Assembly (NCBI RefSeq): GCF_900110735.1
Contig: NZ_FOET01000017.1
Location: forward strand, 1-64,000
DNA: 64,000 nucleotides
Direction of reading: 5' to 3'
Source of the DNA: Streptomyces radiopugnans
Lineage (GTDB): Bacteria > Actinomycetota > Actinomycetes > Streptomycetales > Streptomycetaceae
Shown here piece after piece: positions 9,256-18,561 of the stretch. How positions within the stretch are numbered: the stretch's first letter is position 1; every line of letters starts with the position of its first letter. A model generated the notes under the pieces. That model was not told where the DNA came from and ran no database searches. It saw nothing but the letters and a program-made list of their open reading frames with translations. Both the position numbers and the translations under genes were made by a program.

Positions 9256-11475
9256 TCAGACGCCGTAGTGCACGAAGGACGCCCAGGCGCTGGGATGGTC
9301 GGGACGGCGGGCGCGCTCCGCGACGAGGGCGTCGCGGAGGGCTGCGGCGCTGCCGGTGTGGTCGAACAGGGGCCGGCCGGGGCTGGTGAGCAGCCGCTCG
9401 TAGACGTCCCGGGCAATGCGCGCGGTGGGTGCGTCCGGGACGGGCCACAGAGTACCGATGACGGTCTGGAACTCGGAGTACATCAAGGCGGCGGTGAGAC
9501 TGATCCACTCGTCGAGGACGAGGGCGCCGCCGGCGGCGGTGGCGCACGCGGCGAGGAAGCCGAACTCGGCCTGTGCCATGGGAAGGTCCGCCAGGTCGGA
9601 GACGGTCAGCGGGCGGTCGTGGAGCGAGAGGTGGCTCTGGAGAGGGTCGTCCGGGTCCTGTACGGCGTGGCAGTCGAAATGGGCCCATGCATGTTCCTGG
9701 AGTGCGGCTCCCACCCGGCCGTGGCAGGCCTCGGGGCCGGCGAGGACGGTGAGGCCGCCCGGGGGGAGGAGGCTCCGCAGCCGTGCGTGGGTGCGGGCGG
9801 TGGCCGGAAGGTGCTCGGTCTCCGGGGTGACGAGGAGGAGGCGGCGGCGGTGGGCGGGGGCGCCGCGCGTGTCGTCGCGGGCCTTCCGGGCGGTGACGAG
9901 GCGGTGCATGGTGGGCGCGTAGGAGGAGATGGCCAAATCGGGCACAGAGGTGCCCTCCCCCGCGCCCCGGGGTGCCGCCGCATGCAGCGGAAGGGTGGTG
10001 AGGGGACCGGTGGGCACCCACCACATGCGTGAGTTGCCGGACGACAGCTCCAGGGCATTCAGGACGGGCTCCGCGACGGTGCGCCAGAGCCAATCCAGTA
10101 CGTCCCGGACGATCTCCTCCCGTTCCGCGCCGGTGAGTTCGGTCATCGCGACCACGTACCGTTCGGCCCAGTTACGGCAGTCCTCGGCAGTCAGGCCGGG
10201 AAGCGGGAGACGAGCGGGCTCGTCGCGGTCCCGGCGGGCGATCAGCGCGTCGCAGTGCCACGGGCTGACGTTGACGTAGACGACGGGGCCCTCGTCCGCA
10301 GCGGGCTTGAGGTGGGTGCCGTAGTCCGGTTTCGTGAAGACGGGGGCGCCGAGTCCGGCCCCTCTGGAGAGCTTCTCCCACTGCTGCTCGAAGCCGCTGA
10401 GCGGGGGGCCGTCTGCCGCCGCCCCGCCACGCAGGCCGGCGTTCAGCCGGTGGTAGACGCGGACGACCGGGTTGCTGTCCCCGGCCAGCCCTTCCATCCG
10501 GACGTCCTGCGGGGTGACGCGCGAGCGCGCGGAACCCGCGGGGAAGTGAATCCGCGGCTCCAGCATGGCGTGCACCCGATCCATCCGCCGAGCTCGCCGG
10601 GGCTGCCTCTCCCGCAGTTCCTCGCGGGGCGACCGGGTCTTCGTGTGCCGCATCCACAGGTTGGCGCGCCCGTGCTCCAGGAGCTCCACGGCGCGGGTGG
10701 TGTCACCTGCGTCGAGGGCACACGCCGCCGCCTCCGAGGCCAGCCTGGGGTGGTCGGCGAGCACCTCCAGCATCTGCTCACGCGCCCCCCACAGCGCCCT
10801 GGGCAACAGTTCGACGGCGGTGGCCAGATCGCGGTACCCGGCTGCTGGGCCTTGCGCGTCGGCTGCCGAACGTCCGCTCTCGTAGGCGGTCCGCAGCCGT
10901 ACCTGGACGGCGATGCCCGGGGTGCGGCTCACCTCCCGGCGCAGCTTCCTGAGGGAGGGGAGGCGGCGTTCGAGCTCGTCGGGCAGGGGCTCGGGCCGGT
11001 CCAGGCGGGTTTGGTAGGCATCGAAGAGGTTTCCTGTGGCCCGTGCATGGGTGGGGCTGTCGGGCGGGGACTTCCGGTAGGCGCGCAGGAGGTGTTCGAG
11101 GGCCTGATCGAGATCACCGGGGTCGGGCCCGGACCCGGCGGCCTTCTGTCCGAGCTTGTACCGGTCGAACAGGGCTACCCCCAGGTTGTTCGAGGATGCG
11201 GCCAGACGGGGGCCGCCGGGCAGGGAGCGCGAGACGGCCCGGCCGAGCAGGTCGATGCACGTGTCGAGGTGGCGGCGTTCTCCGGTGTCTTTGAAACGGG
11301 CGTGTTCGGTCATGCCACGCCGGAAGAGCTCTTGGGCTGTCAGCGCGGTGTCGGCGGACCGGTGCGCCGGGCGCCGGTGCCCGGGCGGCGGCTCCGATCG
11401 CTGGGAGGGCCGATGCCCGGTGTCCCCGGACCACCTCGACCGGTCGTCGCTGTTCCACGAAACGCTGTAGCTCAT
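9256..11475 (-). CDS. CHAT-domain (caspase-like) peptidase with helical repeats, CATRA-type locus
   Basis: A 739-aa protein starts at ATG 11475 behind GGAAGGACACCG. Residues ~45-330 are helical TPR-like repeats (for example the ELFRRGMTEHARF and LLEHGRANLW helices). Residues ~390-739 are a CHAT domain with the conserved WWVPTGPLTTLPLHAA strand, a catalytic His in AHFDCHAVQD and a catalytic Cys in GFLAACATAAGG, followed by VIGTLWPVPD. CHAT proteins are caspase/separase-like cysteine peptidases that act in bacterial conflict and programmed cell death systems, with the repeats sensing or recruiting partners. It is the third gene of the unit 13369-9256, 45 bp after the membrane-anchored partner. 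Both catalytic residues are present, so it is probably active. Confidence 0.85.
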   Translation of the reverse strand: MSYSVSWNSDDRSRWSGDTGHRPSQRSEPPPGHRRPAHRSADTALTAQELFRRGMTEHARFKDTGERRHLDTCIDLLGRAVSRSLPGGPRLAASSNNLGVALFDRYKLGQKAAGSGPDPGDLDQALEHLLRAYRKSPPDSPTHARATGNLFDAYQTRLDRPEPLPDELERRLPSLRKLRREVSRTPGIAVQVRLRTAYESGRSAADAQGPAAGYRDLATAVELLPRALWGAREQMLEVLADHPRLASEAAACALDAGDTTRAVELLEHGRANLWMRHTKTRSPREELRERQPRRARRMDRVHAMLEPRIHFPAGSARSRVTPQDVRMEGLAGDSNPVVRVYHRLNAGLRGGAAADGPPLSGFEQQWEKLSRGAGLGAPVFTKPDYGTHLKPAADEGPVVYVNVSPWHCDALIARRDRDEPARLPLPGLTAEDCRNWAERYVVAMTELTGAEREEIVRDVLDWLWRTVAEPVLNALELSSGNSRMWWVPTGPLTTLPLHAAAPRGAGEGTSVPDLAISSYAPTMHRLVTARKARDDTRGAPAHRRRLLLVTPETEHLPATARTHARLRSLLPPGGLTVLAGPEACHGRVGAALQEHAWAHFDCHAVQDPDDPLQSHLSLHDRPLTVSDLADLPMAQAEFGFLAACATAAGGALVLDEWISLTAALMYSEFQTVIGTLWPVPDAPTARIARDVYERLLTSPGRPLFDHTGSAAALRDALVAERARRPDHPSAWASFVHYGV

Positions 11476-11520
11476 CGGTGTCCTTCCTCGGGTCCGTCTC
11501 TCCTGTCGTGGTGCCGGTCC

Positions 11521-13056
11521 TCAGTCCCATCCGCTTCGGCGTGCCGCCGCGCAGGCGGCGGCGAACCCGGCGACCGCCCCGGCTCCCGCGCCTGCCCACG
11601 TCCAGCCCACCCCCGTGGCGCCACCCGTGGCGGACACCGCTGTCCAGGCCAGGGCCGCGCCCAGCGCCGCCGCGCCGAGCCGGACCAGTGCCGCCGTCCA
11701 GCGCCGCTCCGGCACCACGACGCGCAGCACCACGAGGGAGACGAGCAGGGTGAGAGCGCCCAGGGCCGTGACGACGGCGGGCTTGACCGGGCCGGGGAGC
11801 GGAATGGTGTACTGCAGGGCCTGGACGGCGGTGAGGCTCATCAGGACCGCTCCGACGGCACCGGTGAGACCGAGGTTGACCGTCTCCTGACGACGCTGCC
11901 GGGCGCGCTGGAGCAACTGGTCGGCGAACGCGCCGACCTGTTCGCAGCGGCGCAGCGTGGCCTCCAGATAGGTGGACTCGTCGTCCAGACGCCTGCCGAA
12001 CCACTCCGCCAGCGCCCGGTCGTCGGCGAACGGCCCACCAGGGGTGGGACCGTCGGGCGAGGAGTCGCCGAGGGCGGCGAGGTTGGCGGCGGCGATCTCC
12101 ACGGTGCGGGCCATCTCGCGGCTGCGGGTCGAGCGGTCGACCAGGCCGCGTTCCCGGGCCTGGAGGCCGACCAGGGCGCGGGTGGCCCGAAGCAGGTCCG
12201 CCTCGCGGCCGGGGCCGTGCGGAGCGGCTGTCTGCTCCAGCAGTTCGGTGACGGCCGTGTCTGCGGCGTCACGCAGCCGCCCGGCGCTCCCGGCCGCGGA
12301 CCAGACGCGCAGCTGGTAGCGGAGCCTGGCGGCGTGCAGCAGGTACTTCCCCAAGGGCGGCAGCTCGCGCGCCCGGGTCGTCCAGGTCCAGGCCGTCAGT
12401 TCCCGGTCGTGGTCGTGGGCGGCGACCACGACGAACCGCCTTTCCAGGCGCGCGTCCCGGGCAGCGGACGCCTCCCACACCGCGAAGCCCCGGGAGACGG
12501 CGACGCCCCCGTACGGCCAGCCGTCGGACACGGCGGGATCGGCCGGTGTTCGGGCTTGTACCGCCACGGCCAGCGGGCGGTCCGGCTCCGGCACGGGCCG
12601 AACCCCCGGTTCGGCGAGCCGCGCGAGGTACAGCCTCGCCACCCCCAGTACGCCCCTGCCCCGAGGTCGCCCTTCCAGAGCGTCCCCGGCTGGCAGGACC
12701 GCAGACCACTGCGTATCCAGCTCCGCCCAGCCCAGGCCCTCTTCGGCGGCCGGTGCCAGCATGACCGACAGGCACAGTACGTCGCGCTCCCGTCGCAGGG
12801 CCGCCTGCCGCACTCCCACTCCCGGCCGCGCCCTGGCCGCGAGCAGCCCCGCCGTCCCGGTGGCAGTGGTACCGATTAACGACTCCCAGCCGCTCTCCGG
12901 CTGCACCGCCACTCCGGTCCGCTCCACCGGATCCGTCATCCCCAGCACGGTGCCGCACTTGTCCCACACCTCCGCCAGCAGGGCGAGGGCACCGTCCCGG
13001 TGCGCTCCGCCGGTGAGGACGAACAGGTGCACCCCCAGGGCCTCAGCCCGCAGCAC
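11521..13056 (-). CDS. CATRA system CASPASE/TPR-repeat-associated membrane protein (BN6_48550-like)
   Basis: A 511-aa protein. GTG 13056 is chosen because it overlaps the upstream small gene and places the conserved start GVHLFVLTGG at residue ~8. The N-terminal ~300 residues are soluble, with a WDKCGTVLGM helix and VSRGFAVWEA. A helical segment rich in Arg/Glu follows. The C-terminal 110 residues hold about four hydrophobic helices (AVGAVLMSLTAVQAL, ALGALTLLVSLVVLRVVV, LGAALAWTAVSAT, GAVAGFAAACAA), so the protein is membrane-anchored. The family is defined by association with caspase-like and TPR proteins in conflict loci. Residue 60 is a Leu encoded by TTA (12877-12879), so translation should depend on bldA tRNA. 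A membrane effector or scaffold role is inferred. Confidence 0.75.
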   Translation of the reverse strand: MLRAEALGVHLFVLTGGAHRDGALALLAEVWDKCGTVLGMTDPVERTGVAVQPESGWESLIGTTATGTAGLLAARARPGVGVRQAALRRERDVLCLSVMLAPAAEEGLGWAELDTQWSAVLPAGDALEGRPRGRGVLGVARLYLARLAEPGVRPVPEPDRPLAVAVQARTPADPAVSDGWPYGGVAVSRGFAVWEASAARDARLERRFVVVAAHDHDRELTAWTWTTRARELPPLGKYLLHAARLRYQLRVWSAAGSAGRLRDAADTAVTELLEQTAAPHGPGREADLLRATRALVGLQARERGLVDRSTRSREMARTVEIAAANLAALGDSSPDGPTPGGPFADDRALAEWFGRRLDDESTYLEATLRRCEQVGAFADQLLQRARQRRQETVNLGLTGAVGAVLMSLTAVQALQYTIPLPGPVKPAVVTALGALTLLVSLVVLRVVVPERRWTAALVRLGAAALGAALAWTAVSATGGATGVGWTWAGAGAGAVAGFAAACAAARRSGWD

Positions 13057-13369
13057 CGGTGCTCGCGGTGTCGCCGCCGGAGGCGGTCCGCCCGTCCGCC
13101 CGGTTCGCCGGATCTGCCGAGTCCAGAGCGTGGACCAGTTCGTTGACCCGTTCCCGGCACTCCTCGGGAAGCGGCAGCAGGGCGGCATCCTCCAGACCGA
13201 CGATGCGGTACGGGCCAGCCATCTCCACGACCGCAACGGCCCGCCGCAGACCGGCGGCGTCCCCGGCCGCGAGCGCACGCCGCATGGCCTCCAAGCCGCG
13301 CCCGACCGCGTTCCAGTTCTCCCGTTTCAGCCGCCAGACCGGGACGTCCCCCAGGATGTCCACGGCCAT
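13043..13369 (-). CDS. CATRA system-associated small protein
   Basis: A 108-aa protein. ATG 13369 is preceded by GGAGA at good spacing. It begins MAVDILGDVPVWRLKRENW and continues as a helical domain with Trp, Arg and Glu-rich helices (AMRRALAAGD, ECRERVNELVHALD) and a disordered Ser/Thr/Gly tail. Proteins of this length and start precede BN6_48550-like genes in CATRA loci. Its stop overlaps the start of the next gene by 14 bp, so translation is probably coupled. Upstream, a truncated transposase frame runs in phase into this gene without a stop, so the native promoter may have been lost or replaced. Confidence 0.65.
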   Translation of the reverse strand: MAVDILGDVPVWRLKRENWNAVGRGLEAMRRALAAGDAAGLRRAVAVVEMAGPYRIVGLEDAALLPLPEECRERVNELVHALDSADPANRADGRTASGGDTASTGAAG

Positions 13370-13429
13370 GCGTCGTGTCTCCGGCTCCACGTGACAGGAG
13401 CGTAGACGCACGCCCGTCCCGCCGTCAGC

Positions 13430-14290
13430 GGGATGGGAGAACCGGCCCGGGCGCCCGGTTTCGCCGCCGTCCGGTCCCGGCGGGAGGTCGTTGCGGACCG
13501 CGAGCTTGTCGTATCTCGTCGCTACGGCACGGTGCCTCTTGGGGCGGTTGATGCCGCACTCGACCGCGTGCCGCGCTCGGTAGTCCACCGGGTCGAACTC
13601 CGGTGGCCGACCACCGGAGAAGCCCTGCTTCTTGCAGCCGCGTGCCTGGTCGGCCTTGTCCGGGCTGGTGCAGCGGATCCCGCGGCGGCGCAGGTGGGCC
13701 CGGTTCCTGCGGGAGGCATACGTTTTGTCAGCTCGCACGCGATGGGGACGGACCCGCGGCCGGCCCCGCCCGATGCGAGGCACGCGGACCTTCTCCAGTA
13801 CGAGTTCGAACTGCGGCGAGTCCCCGCGCTGCCCTGCCGTGATTATGATCGACATGGGCTTCTGGCCCTGTTCGACGGCCAGGTGCAGCTTGGTGGTGAA
13901 TCCGCCGCGAGAGCGTCCCAGCCCGTGATCACCAGGCTCGGTGAACACACCACCCGGCGGTTCCTTCTGCGGGTCACCCCGCTTGCGCGCCCCGGCCGCA
14001 TGCTGACGAGCGCGGCACACGGTGGAGTCGACGCTCAGGTCCCACGTGATCGTGCCCTTCGCATCGGTCAGGGACTGGAGCCGGGTGAGGATGCGGTGCC
14101 AGGTGCCGTTCCGCTGCCATCGGCGGAACAGGTCGCAGACCCGGCCCCACGGTCCGTACTCGACGGGTACGTCCCGCCACGGCACACCGGTCCGGATCCG
14201 GAACCGTATGCCGTCGGTCAACTGCCGCCGGGGCCAGACGGGCTGATAGCCGCGGATCCTGCACGCGGCCTGACCACGAAGATGGCCCGA
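13430..14290 (-). pseudogene. IS5-family transposase, both ends lost
   Basis: The minus strand encodes a long central part of an IS5-type DDE transposase: RRQLTDGIRFRIRTGVPWRD, TWDLSVDSTVCRARQHA (first Asp), GLGRSRGGFTTKLHLAVEQG, VRADKTYASRRNR (second Asp) and HAVECGINRPKRHRAVATRY (Glu). The N terminus is degenerate before about 14275. The C terminus stops abruptly after DKLAVRN and runs in frame into the CATRA small gene, so the last ~14 residues and the right end of the element are missing. Confidence 0.75.
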
Positions 14291-14393
14291 GAGCTTCTGT
14301 CCTGGCGAAGCACCTTGTGAGCGCTCGTACGAGCAAGTCGAAGTCAGCGCTGACTGACCGCCTCTTCCCGATAATCTAATCATTGGTCCGGAT

Positions 14394-14750
14394 GTGTCGT
14401 TGACTGATGCACAGTGGGCGCGGATCGAGCCGTTGCTGCCGGACCGGATGCCGAAGCGAAGTGGCCACTGGCGGGATCATCGCGAGGTGATCGACGCGAT
14501 CGCCTTCAAGTTCCAGACCGGAACGCAGTGGGTGCACCTGCCGGAGAAGTATGGCAACTGACGCGGTATCTACGACCGGCTGCGGATGTGGTCCATCGAC
14601 GACACCTGGGAACGGGCGTTCACCACGCTGATGGCCCAGGCCGACGGCGACCTCGACTGGGTTGTGTCGGCGGATTCCGCCATCCGGACCGCTCACGGCG
14701 TCACGCGGGGCCGGCGCGGCGGAACGCGGCCAGCGCGGTGCGGGCGCGGC
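14394..14750 (+). pseudogene. second IS5-family transposase, N-terminal fragment with stop codon
   Basis: The plus strand reads SLTDAQWARIEPLLPDRMPK, then HREVIDAIAFKFQTGTQWVH, LPEKYGN, a TGA at 14559-14561 where Trp is expected, then IYDRLRMWSIDDTWERAF and an Asp-containing WVVSADSAIRTAHG. The frame degenerates soon after. It lies head to head with the other transposase relic, about 100 bp away. Confidence 0.7.
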
Positions 14751-14827
14751 CCGGCGGTCGCCCGCACCTGACGCGGCCGGGCGGGGCGTCACCGGCCCGC
14801 TCCGTGCAGTGTGGTCGCCGGGTGGTG

Positions 14828-16930
14828 TCAGGGGCCCTCGGTGAGTTGCTCGGTCCAGATGGTCTTGCCGCCGGGGGTGTAGCGGCTGCCCCAGCGGTGG
14901 GCGAGCTGGGAGATGAGGAACAGGCCGCGGCCGCCCTCCTCGGACAGGCGGGCGCGGCGCAGGTAGGGCTGGGACTGGCTGGGGTCGGAGACCTCGCAGA
15001 CGAGCCGGTGGTCCCTGATCAACCGCAGGCCGATGGGGCCGCCGGCGTAGCGGACGGCGTTGGTGACCAGTTCGCTGACGATCAGTTCGGTGGTGAAGTC
15101 CAGCTCGCCCAGGTCCCACTCCGCCAGCTGGGCGGAGGTCAGGGCCCGGGCGTGCGCGACGAGGCTGGGGTCGGCGGGCAGTCGCCAGAAGGCCGTGTCC
15201 TCGGGCGGCACCCGGGCCACGCGGGCCAGGAGCAGGGCGAGGTCCTCGTCGCGGTTCTGTTCCCGCAGGCGGGCCAGGAGGCGGGGCCCGACCTCGCTCA
15301 GCGGCTGTTCGGTGCTCGCGGCGGTCCGGGCGCTCTCGCACATCCGCTCCAGGTCCCGCTCGGTGTTCCGCGCCGCCGCGGTGAGCGGTCCGCTGTGGAA
15401 GGCCATGATGTCGCCCGGCCGCAGGAGCAGTTCCACCGGTTCGAAGGGTTCGGTGCCGCCTCCCAGCGGCGGCCCGGGACGGAGTTCGACGCTGTCGGCC
15501 GCGCAGTGCTGCCTCCTGGCCAGGACGGGGCCGGGGTGGCCGGCGCTGGCGACGAGGCACCGTCCGGTGACCGGGTCGTAGGCGGCGTACAGGCAGGTCG
15601 CTCCGTGCAGGGAGCTGACGGCCGGTCCCGCCCGGTGCCTCTCGTCCTCGCCGATGCGGGTCACCAGGTCGTCCAGATGGCTCAGCAGCTCGTCGGGCGG
15701 CGGGTCCAGGTCGGCCAGGGTCTGCACTGCCGACCGCAGCCTTCCCATGGCGCCGGCGGCGTTCACTCCGTGCCCGGCGACCTTGCCCACCACGAAGGCC
15801 ACCCGGACCCCGGACAGCCGGATCACGTCGTACCAGCTCCCGCCGGTGCCGGCCGCGGTGCTGGCCGGCGCGTACATCCCCGAGGTCTCCGCCCCGGCCA
15901 GGCGCACCACCGGAGGAGGCAGCAGGCTGCGCTGCAGAGCCTCGGCCGTGCTCCGCTCCCGGGTGTACCGGCGGGCGTTGTCCAGGCCCAGGGCCAGCCG
16001 GGAGCCGATCTCCTCGGCCAGGGTCGCGTCACCCCGGTCGAACGGAGTCCGGTCCCCGGTCCGCCACAGCGGCACGGCCCCCAGCACGGTCCCGCGCGCC
16101 CGCAGCGGGAGGACCAGGAGGGAGGTCGCGGCCTCGGGCAGGCTCAGCCGGGACCGCCGCGGATCCCGTGCCGCCGCCCTCCGCAGGCCGCTCAGGTCCG
16201 GCATGATGCCGGCCGACCCCCGCAGCAGGTGCTCCCGCTCGACATCCCCGATCGAGAACGTCTCCCCGAGGCCGTAGACCTCCTCAGGCCACAGCCCCTC
16301 CCCGGCGGCCACGGCGACACGCCTCATGGGCGCGTCCGCGGCGAACTCCCCGAGCTCCTCCCCCGCCAGCACCTCCTCGGTCAGATCGACCGCGCCCAGA
16401 TCGGCGAACACCGGCACCAGCAGATCGACCAGTTCCTCGGCGTTGCGCGCCACGTCCAGCGAACCGCCGACGCGCACCGCCGCCGCGTGCAGCAGGTCCA
16501 GCCGCTGCTGTGCGCGCGGGCTGGAGGCCAGCACACCACCTCCGGTCAGGGCCACCCGCATCCCGAACCGGTCCTCGAGCTCGGCTCCCGCCACGGGCAC
16601 CAGCCAGACGAGGAAACGCGCCCCGCCTCCACCTGCGAGCGCGAACACGCTCACGTCCACGTCCACCCGGCCGCCGCCGACGCGCCGCAGCACCACGCGT
16701 CCGTCGCTGCGGCGGCCGTGCCCGGCGCTCTCGGCCAGCCCCGCCCACTCCGACGGATCCTCGAGGAAGGAGCCCAGCTCCCTGCCGCAGAGCTCCCCGG
16801 CCGAGCCGCCCAGCAACTCCAGCACGGGCCGGGTGCACATCATCACCGCGCCGGCGGCGTCCAGCACCAGCTCAGCGGGCTGCCCCCAGCCCGCCGCCCC
16901 GGTTCCGGGGAGACCGCCACGGCCGGTCAT
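14828..16930 (-). CDS. PAS-GAF-SpoIIE/PP2C-HATPase regulator with degenerate phosphatase site
   Basis: A 700-aa protein starts at ATG 16930 behind a strong GGGAGG site. A PAS-like region spans ~15-115. A GAF region spans ~150-310 and ends in SRLALGLDNARRYTRERS. A SpoIIE-type PP2C domain spans ~315-560, and a GHKL ATPase ~575-700 has ELIVSELVTNAVRYAGGPIG and EEGGRGLFLISQLA. Such proteins control sigma factors by dephosphorylating anti-anti-sigma factors (phosphatase) and phosphorylating or binding partners (ATPase). In the phosphatase the usual GGDWYD is GGSWYDV and the usual VGDVxGHG is VGKVAGHG, so two metal-binding Asp are replaced (Ser, Lys). AGHPGPVL and the C-terminal DEDLALL remain. The phosphatase is therefore probably inactive, or acts as a sensor or pseudo-enzyme, while the ATPase N-box looks intact. 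Confidence 0.9.
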   Translation of the reverse strand: MTGRGGLPGTGAAGWGQPAELVLDAAGAVMMCTRPVLELLGGSAGELCGRELGSFLEDPSEWAGLAESAGHGRRSDGRVVLRRVGGGRVDVDVSVFALAGGGGARFLVWLVPVAGAELEDRFGMRVALTGGGVLASSPRAQQRLDLLHAAAVRVGGSLDVARNAEELVDLLVPVFADLGAVDLTEEVLAGEELGEFAADAPMRRVAVAAGEGLWPEEVYGLGETFSIGDVEREHLLRGSAGIMPDLSGLRRAAARDPRRSRLSLPEAATSLLVLPLRARGTVLGAVPLWRTGDRTPFDRGDATLAEEIGSRLALGLDNARRYTRERSTAEALQRSLLPPPVVRLAGAETSGMYAPASTAAGTGGSWYDVIRLSGVRVAFVVGKVAGHGVNAAGAMGRLRSAVQTLADLDPPPDELLSHLDDLVTRIGEDERHRAGPAVSSLHGATCLYAAYDPVTGRCLVASAGHPGPVLARRQHCAADSVELRPGPPLGGGTEPFEPVELLLRPGDIMAFHSGPLTAAARNTERDLERMCESARTAASTEQPLSEVGPRLLARLREQNRDEDLALLLARVARVPPEDTAFWRLPADPSLVAHARALTSAQLAEWDLGELDFTTELIVSELVTNAVRYAGGPIGLRLIRDHRLVCEVSDPSQSQPYLRRARLSEEGGRGLFLISQLAHRWGSRYTPGGKTIWTEQLTEGP

Positions 16931-17177
16931 ACGCCTCCCACCACGACGTCACCACAAGGTCCCGTACTTCCCAGGAGAAGACCTCGTTCCGTCCGCCGCA
17001 ACCCGGCCGCGCCCCTCCTGCCCGCGCCGAACACCCGCGCGCCGGGCGTGCAGGCGGCGGTCCGCCTCGGCGGGAGCCGCCCATGAGCCTCACCCTCGGC
17101 CATGTCGACCAGCGGTCCGCTCTTCCGCCGCGGGAGACCGTGCCGGCCGGGGAAGTCCCCAGACGCGCCCGAGCACC

Positions 17178-17350
17178 TCACCCGGTCAGCACCTCGTGAG
17201 GCGGGCCGTCCCCAGCCGACCGACCGGGGTGGAGCAGCAGGCCGTGGCCGGCCCGTCCGGCCGCCGCCGGGTCGTGGGTGACGTGCACGACGGTGGCGCC
17301 TTCGGCGGCCGCGTCCTCGAGCACTTCGGTGATCCTCCGCTGCGCTCCAT
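17178..17350 (-). pseudogene. ABC transporter ATPase, C-terminal fragment
   Basis: About 55 residues read RITEVLEDAAAEGATVVHVT, with the HD of the switch (H-loop) following directly, then AGRAGHGLLLHPGR and a VLTG end. This is the region after Walker B in ABC ATPases. Walker A, the signature motif and Walker B are missing. Confidence 0.5.
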
Positions 17351-17486
17351 ACCGGCGGCAACCTCGTCGGCGGCGCCGGGCAGGGGGCGACGACGAGCGA
17401 TCCTGGTGGACCTCCAGCGGGTCCCGGTCCACATCGACCAGATCGTCTTCGCCGTGAACTCCTTCACCGGCCAGACCTTCGCCTAA
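17348..17486 (+). pseudogene. TerD-family fragment, frameshifted and cut by an IS
   Basis: The plus strand reads HTGGNLVGGAGQG and, after a one-base shift near 17395, GDDER then ILVDLQRVPVHIDQIVFAV and NSFTGQTFA before TAA. This is the calcium-binding core of TerD (HTGDN...GDDE, with the hydrophobic IVFAV strand). N and C termini are missing. The break coincides exactly with the left end of the IS at 17487. TerD proteins belong to tellurite-resistance/stress modules. Confidence 0.6.
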
Positions 17487-18353
17487 GGGGTGTTGCAGAA
17501 GGCTGTGAGCAGACAGGTTGAGCTGCGTTCGACCTCGTGTTGATCATGCGGCGAGTGCGAGGTTGTGCATGCGGGCGACGGCCCGGACCGCGTAGTGGAG
17601 GCCGTCGCCGCGCTATCGGCAGTCACGGAGGATCTTGTAGTTCCTCATCCGGGCGAAGGTGTGCTCGACGCGAGCCCGGACCCGGCGATGCTCGGCGTTG
17701 TCCGCCTCCTCGCCTGCCATTAGGGCCCGTCCGGGGCGTCTGCGGTGCGGGATGATCAGCCCGGTGTTGATGTACGCGCCGTCGCCCAGCACCGCCACCC
17801 CCTGGCAGTGCTCGGCCAGGCCGGAGGCGCGCCAGGCCCGCGCATCGGCGGTGGTGCCGGGCACCGGCCGGGCCGCGGCGACCACCAGCCGAGTGTCGGC
17901 ATCGACGATGACCTGCACGTTCGCCGAGAACCGGTGGTTGCGGGAGGATGCTCCGACCTTGCGGTCGCGGACCGGGACGGGGTGCCGTCCACGATCCACA
18001 GCCGGTCGGCGGCATTGGCGGGGGCCCGAGCCGGCTCGAGTGCGAGGAGCGGCCGCAGTCGCTGGATGACCCGGCACACCGTGGCCGGCGAGACCCCGAA
18101 CAGCCGCGCGAGCTGCCGCAGGGTGAGGTTCGTGCGGTAGTACACCGCGACCAGCAGCACCCGATCGGCCAGTGGCAGACACCACGGGCGGCCGATCCGC
18201 GGCCCCTCGCCACCCCGCTCCCGCACCACCTTCAGCAGCCGCTCGAACTGCCGCATCCGCAGCCCCGTGAACGTCTCCACCCACACCGGCTCAACCCTCA
18301 ACACCCCGCCCATACAGGCAAAATGCCCGGGTCACGGCCTTCTGCAAAACCCT
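17487..18353. mobile_element. IS5-type insertion sequence with imperfect inverted ends
   Basis: The left end GGGGTGTTGCAGAAGGC (from 17487) and the right end, read on the minus strand as GGGTTTTGCAGAAGGC (ending ~18353), are imperfect inverted repeats differing at two or three positions. They bracket a single transposase frame. Flanks are TAA on the left and TTA on the right, so no certain target duplication can be called. The left end abuts the truncated TerD fragment. Confidence 0.65.
17613..18313 (-). pseudogene. transposase of the 17.5-18.35 kb IS, frameshifted
   Basis: It starts MGGVLRVEPVWVETFTGLRM, with a helix-turn-helix LRQLARLFGVSPATVCRVIQ and the first catalytic Asp in LWIVDGTP. 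A one-base loss at about 17985 then shifts the frame. The remaining part, VPVRDRKVGASSRNHRFS, QVIVDADTRLVVAAARP and DGAYINTGLI through VRARVEHTFARMRNYKILRD (catalytic Glu), is in the next frame. The element is therefore probably not self-mobile unless frameshifting occurs. Confidence 0.75.
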
Positions 18354-18561
18354 TTAGGAGCTGTCCCGTTACGCCTGGACGGCAAGGCGTCCCTGCGGCG
18401 GCATGGTGACTCCCGGCACCTGGCGACGCTGTTGACTACGAGTGACGGCTCGCTACCCTCACCCCGTGCGCAGCATGGCGGCAGGCGTGCGGTTGAATCG
18501 CGGCGGTCGCCGTGGACCGGCCAAGGGCTCCCGGTAGTCCTGGGGGCCGGGTTGACGCCGG

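Noticed and set aside
8488..10032. 514-codon plus-strand frame over the end of the CHAT gene
   Set aside because: It runs through transposase relics and then antisense to a clearly coding CHAT gene.
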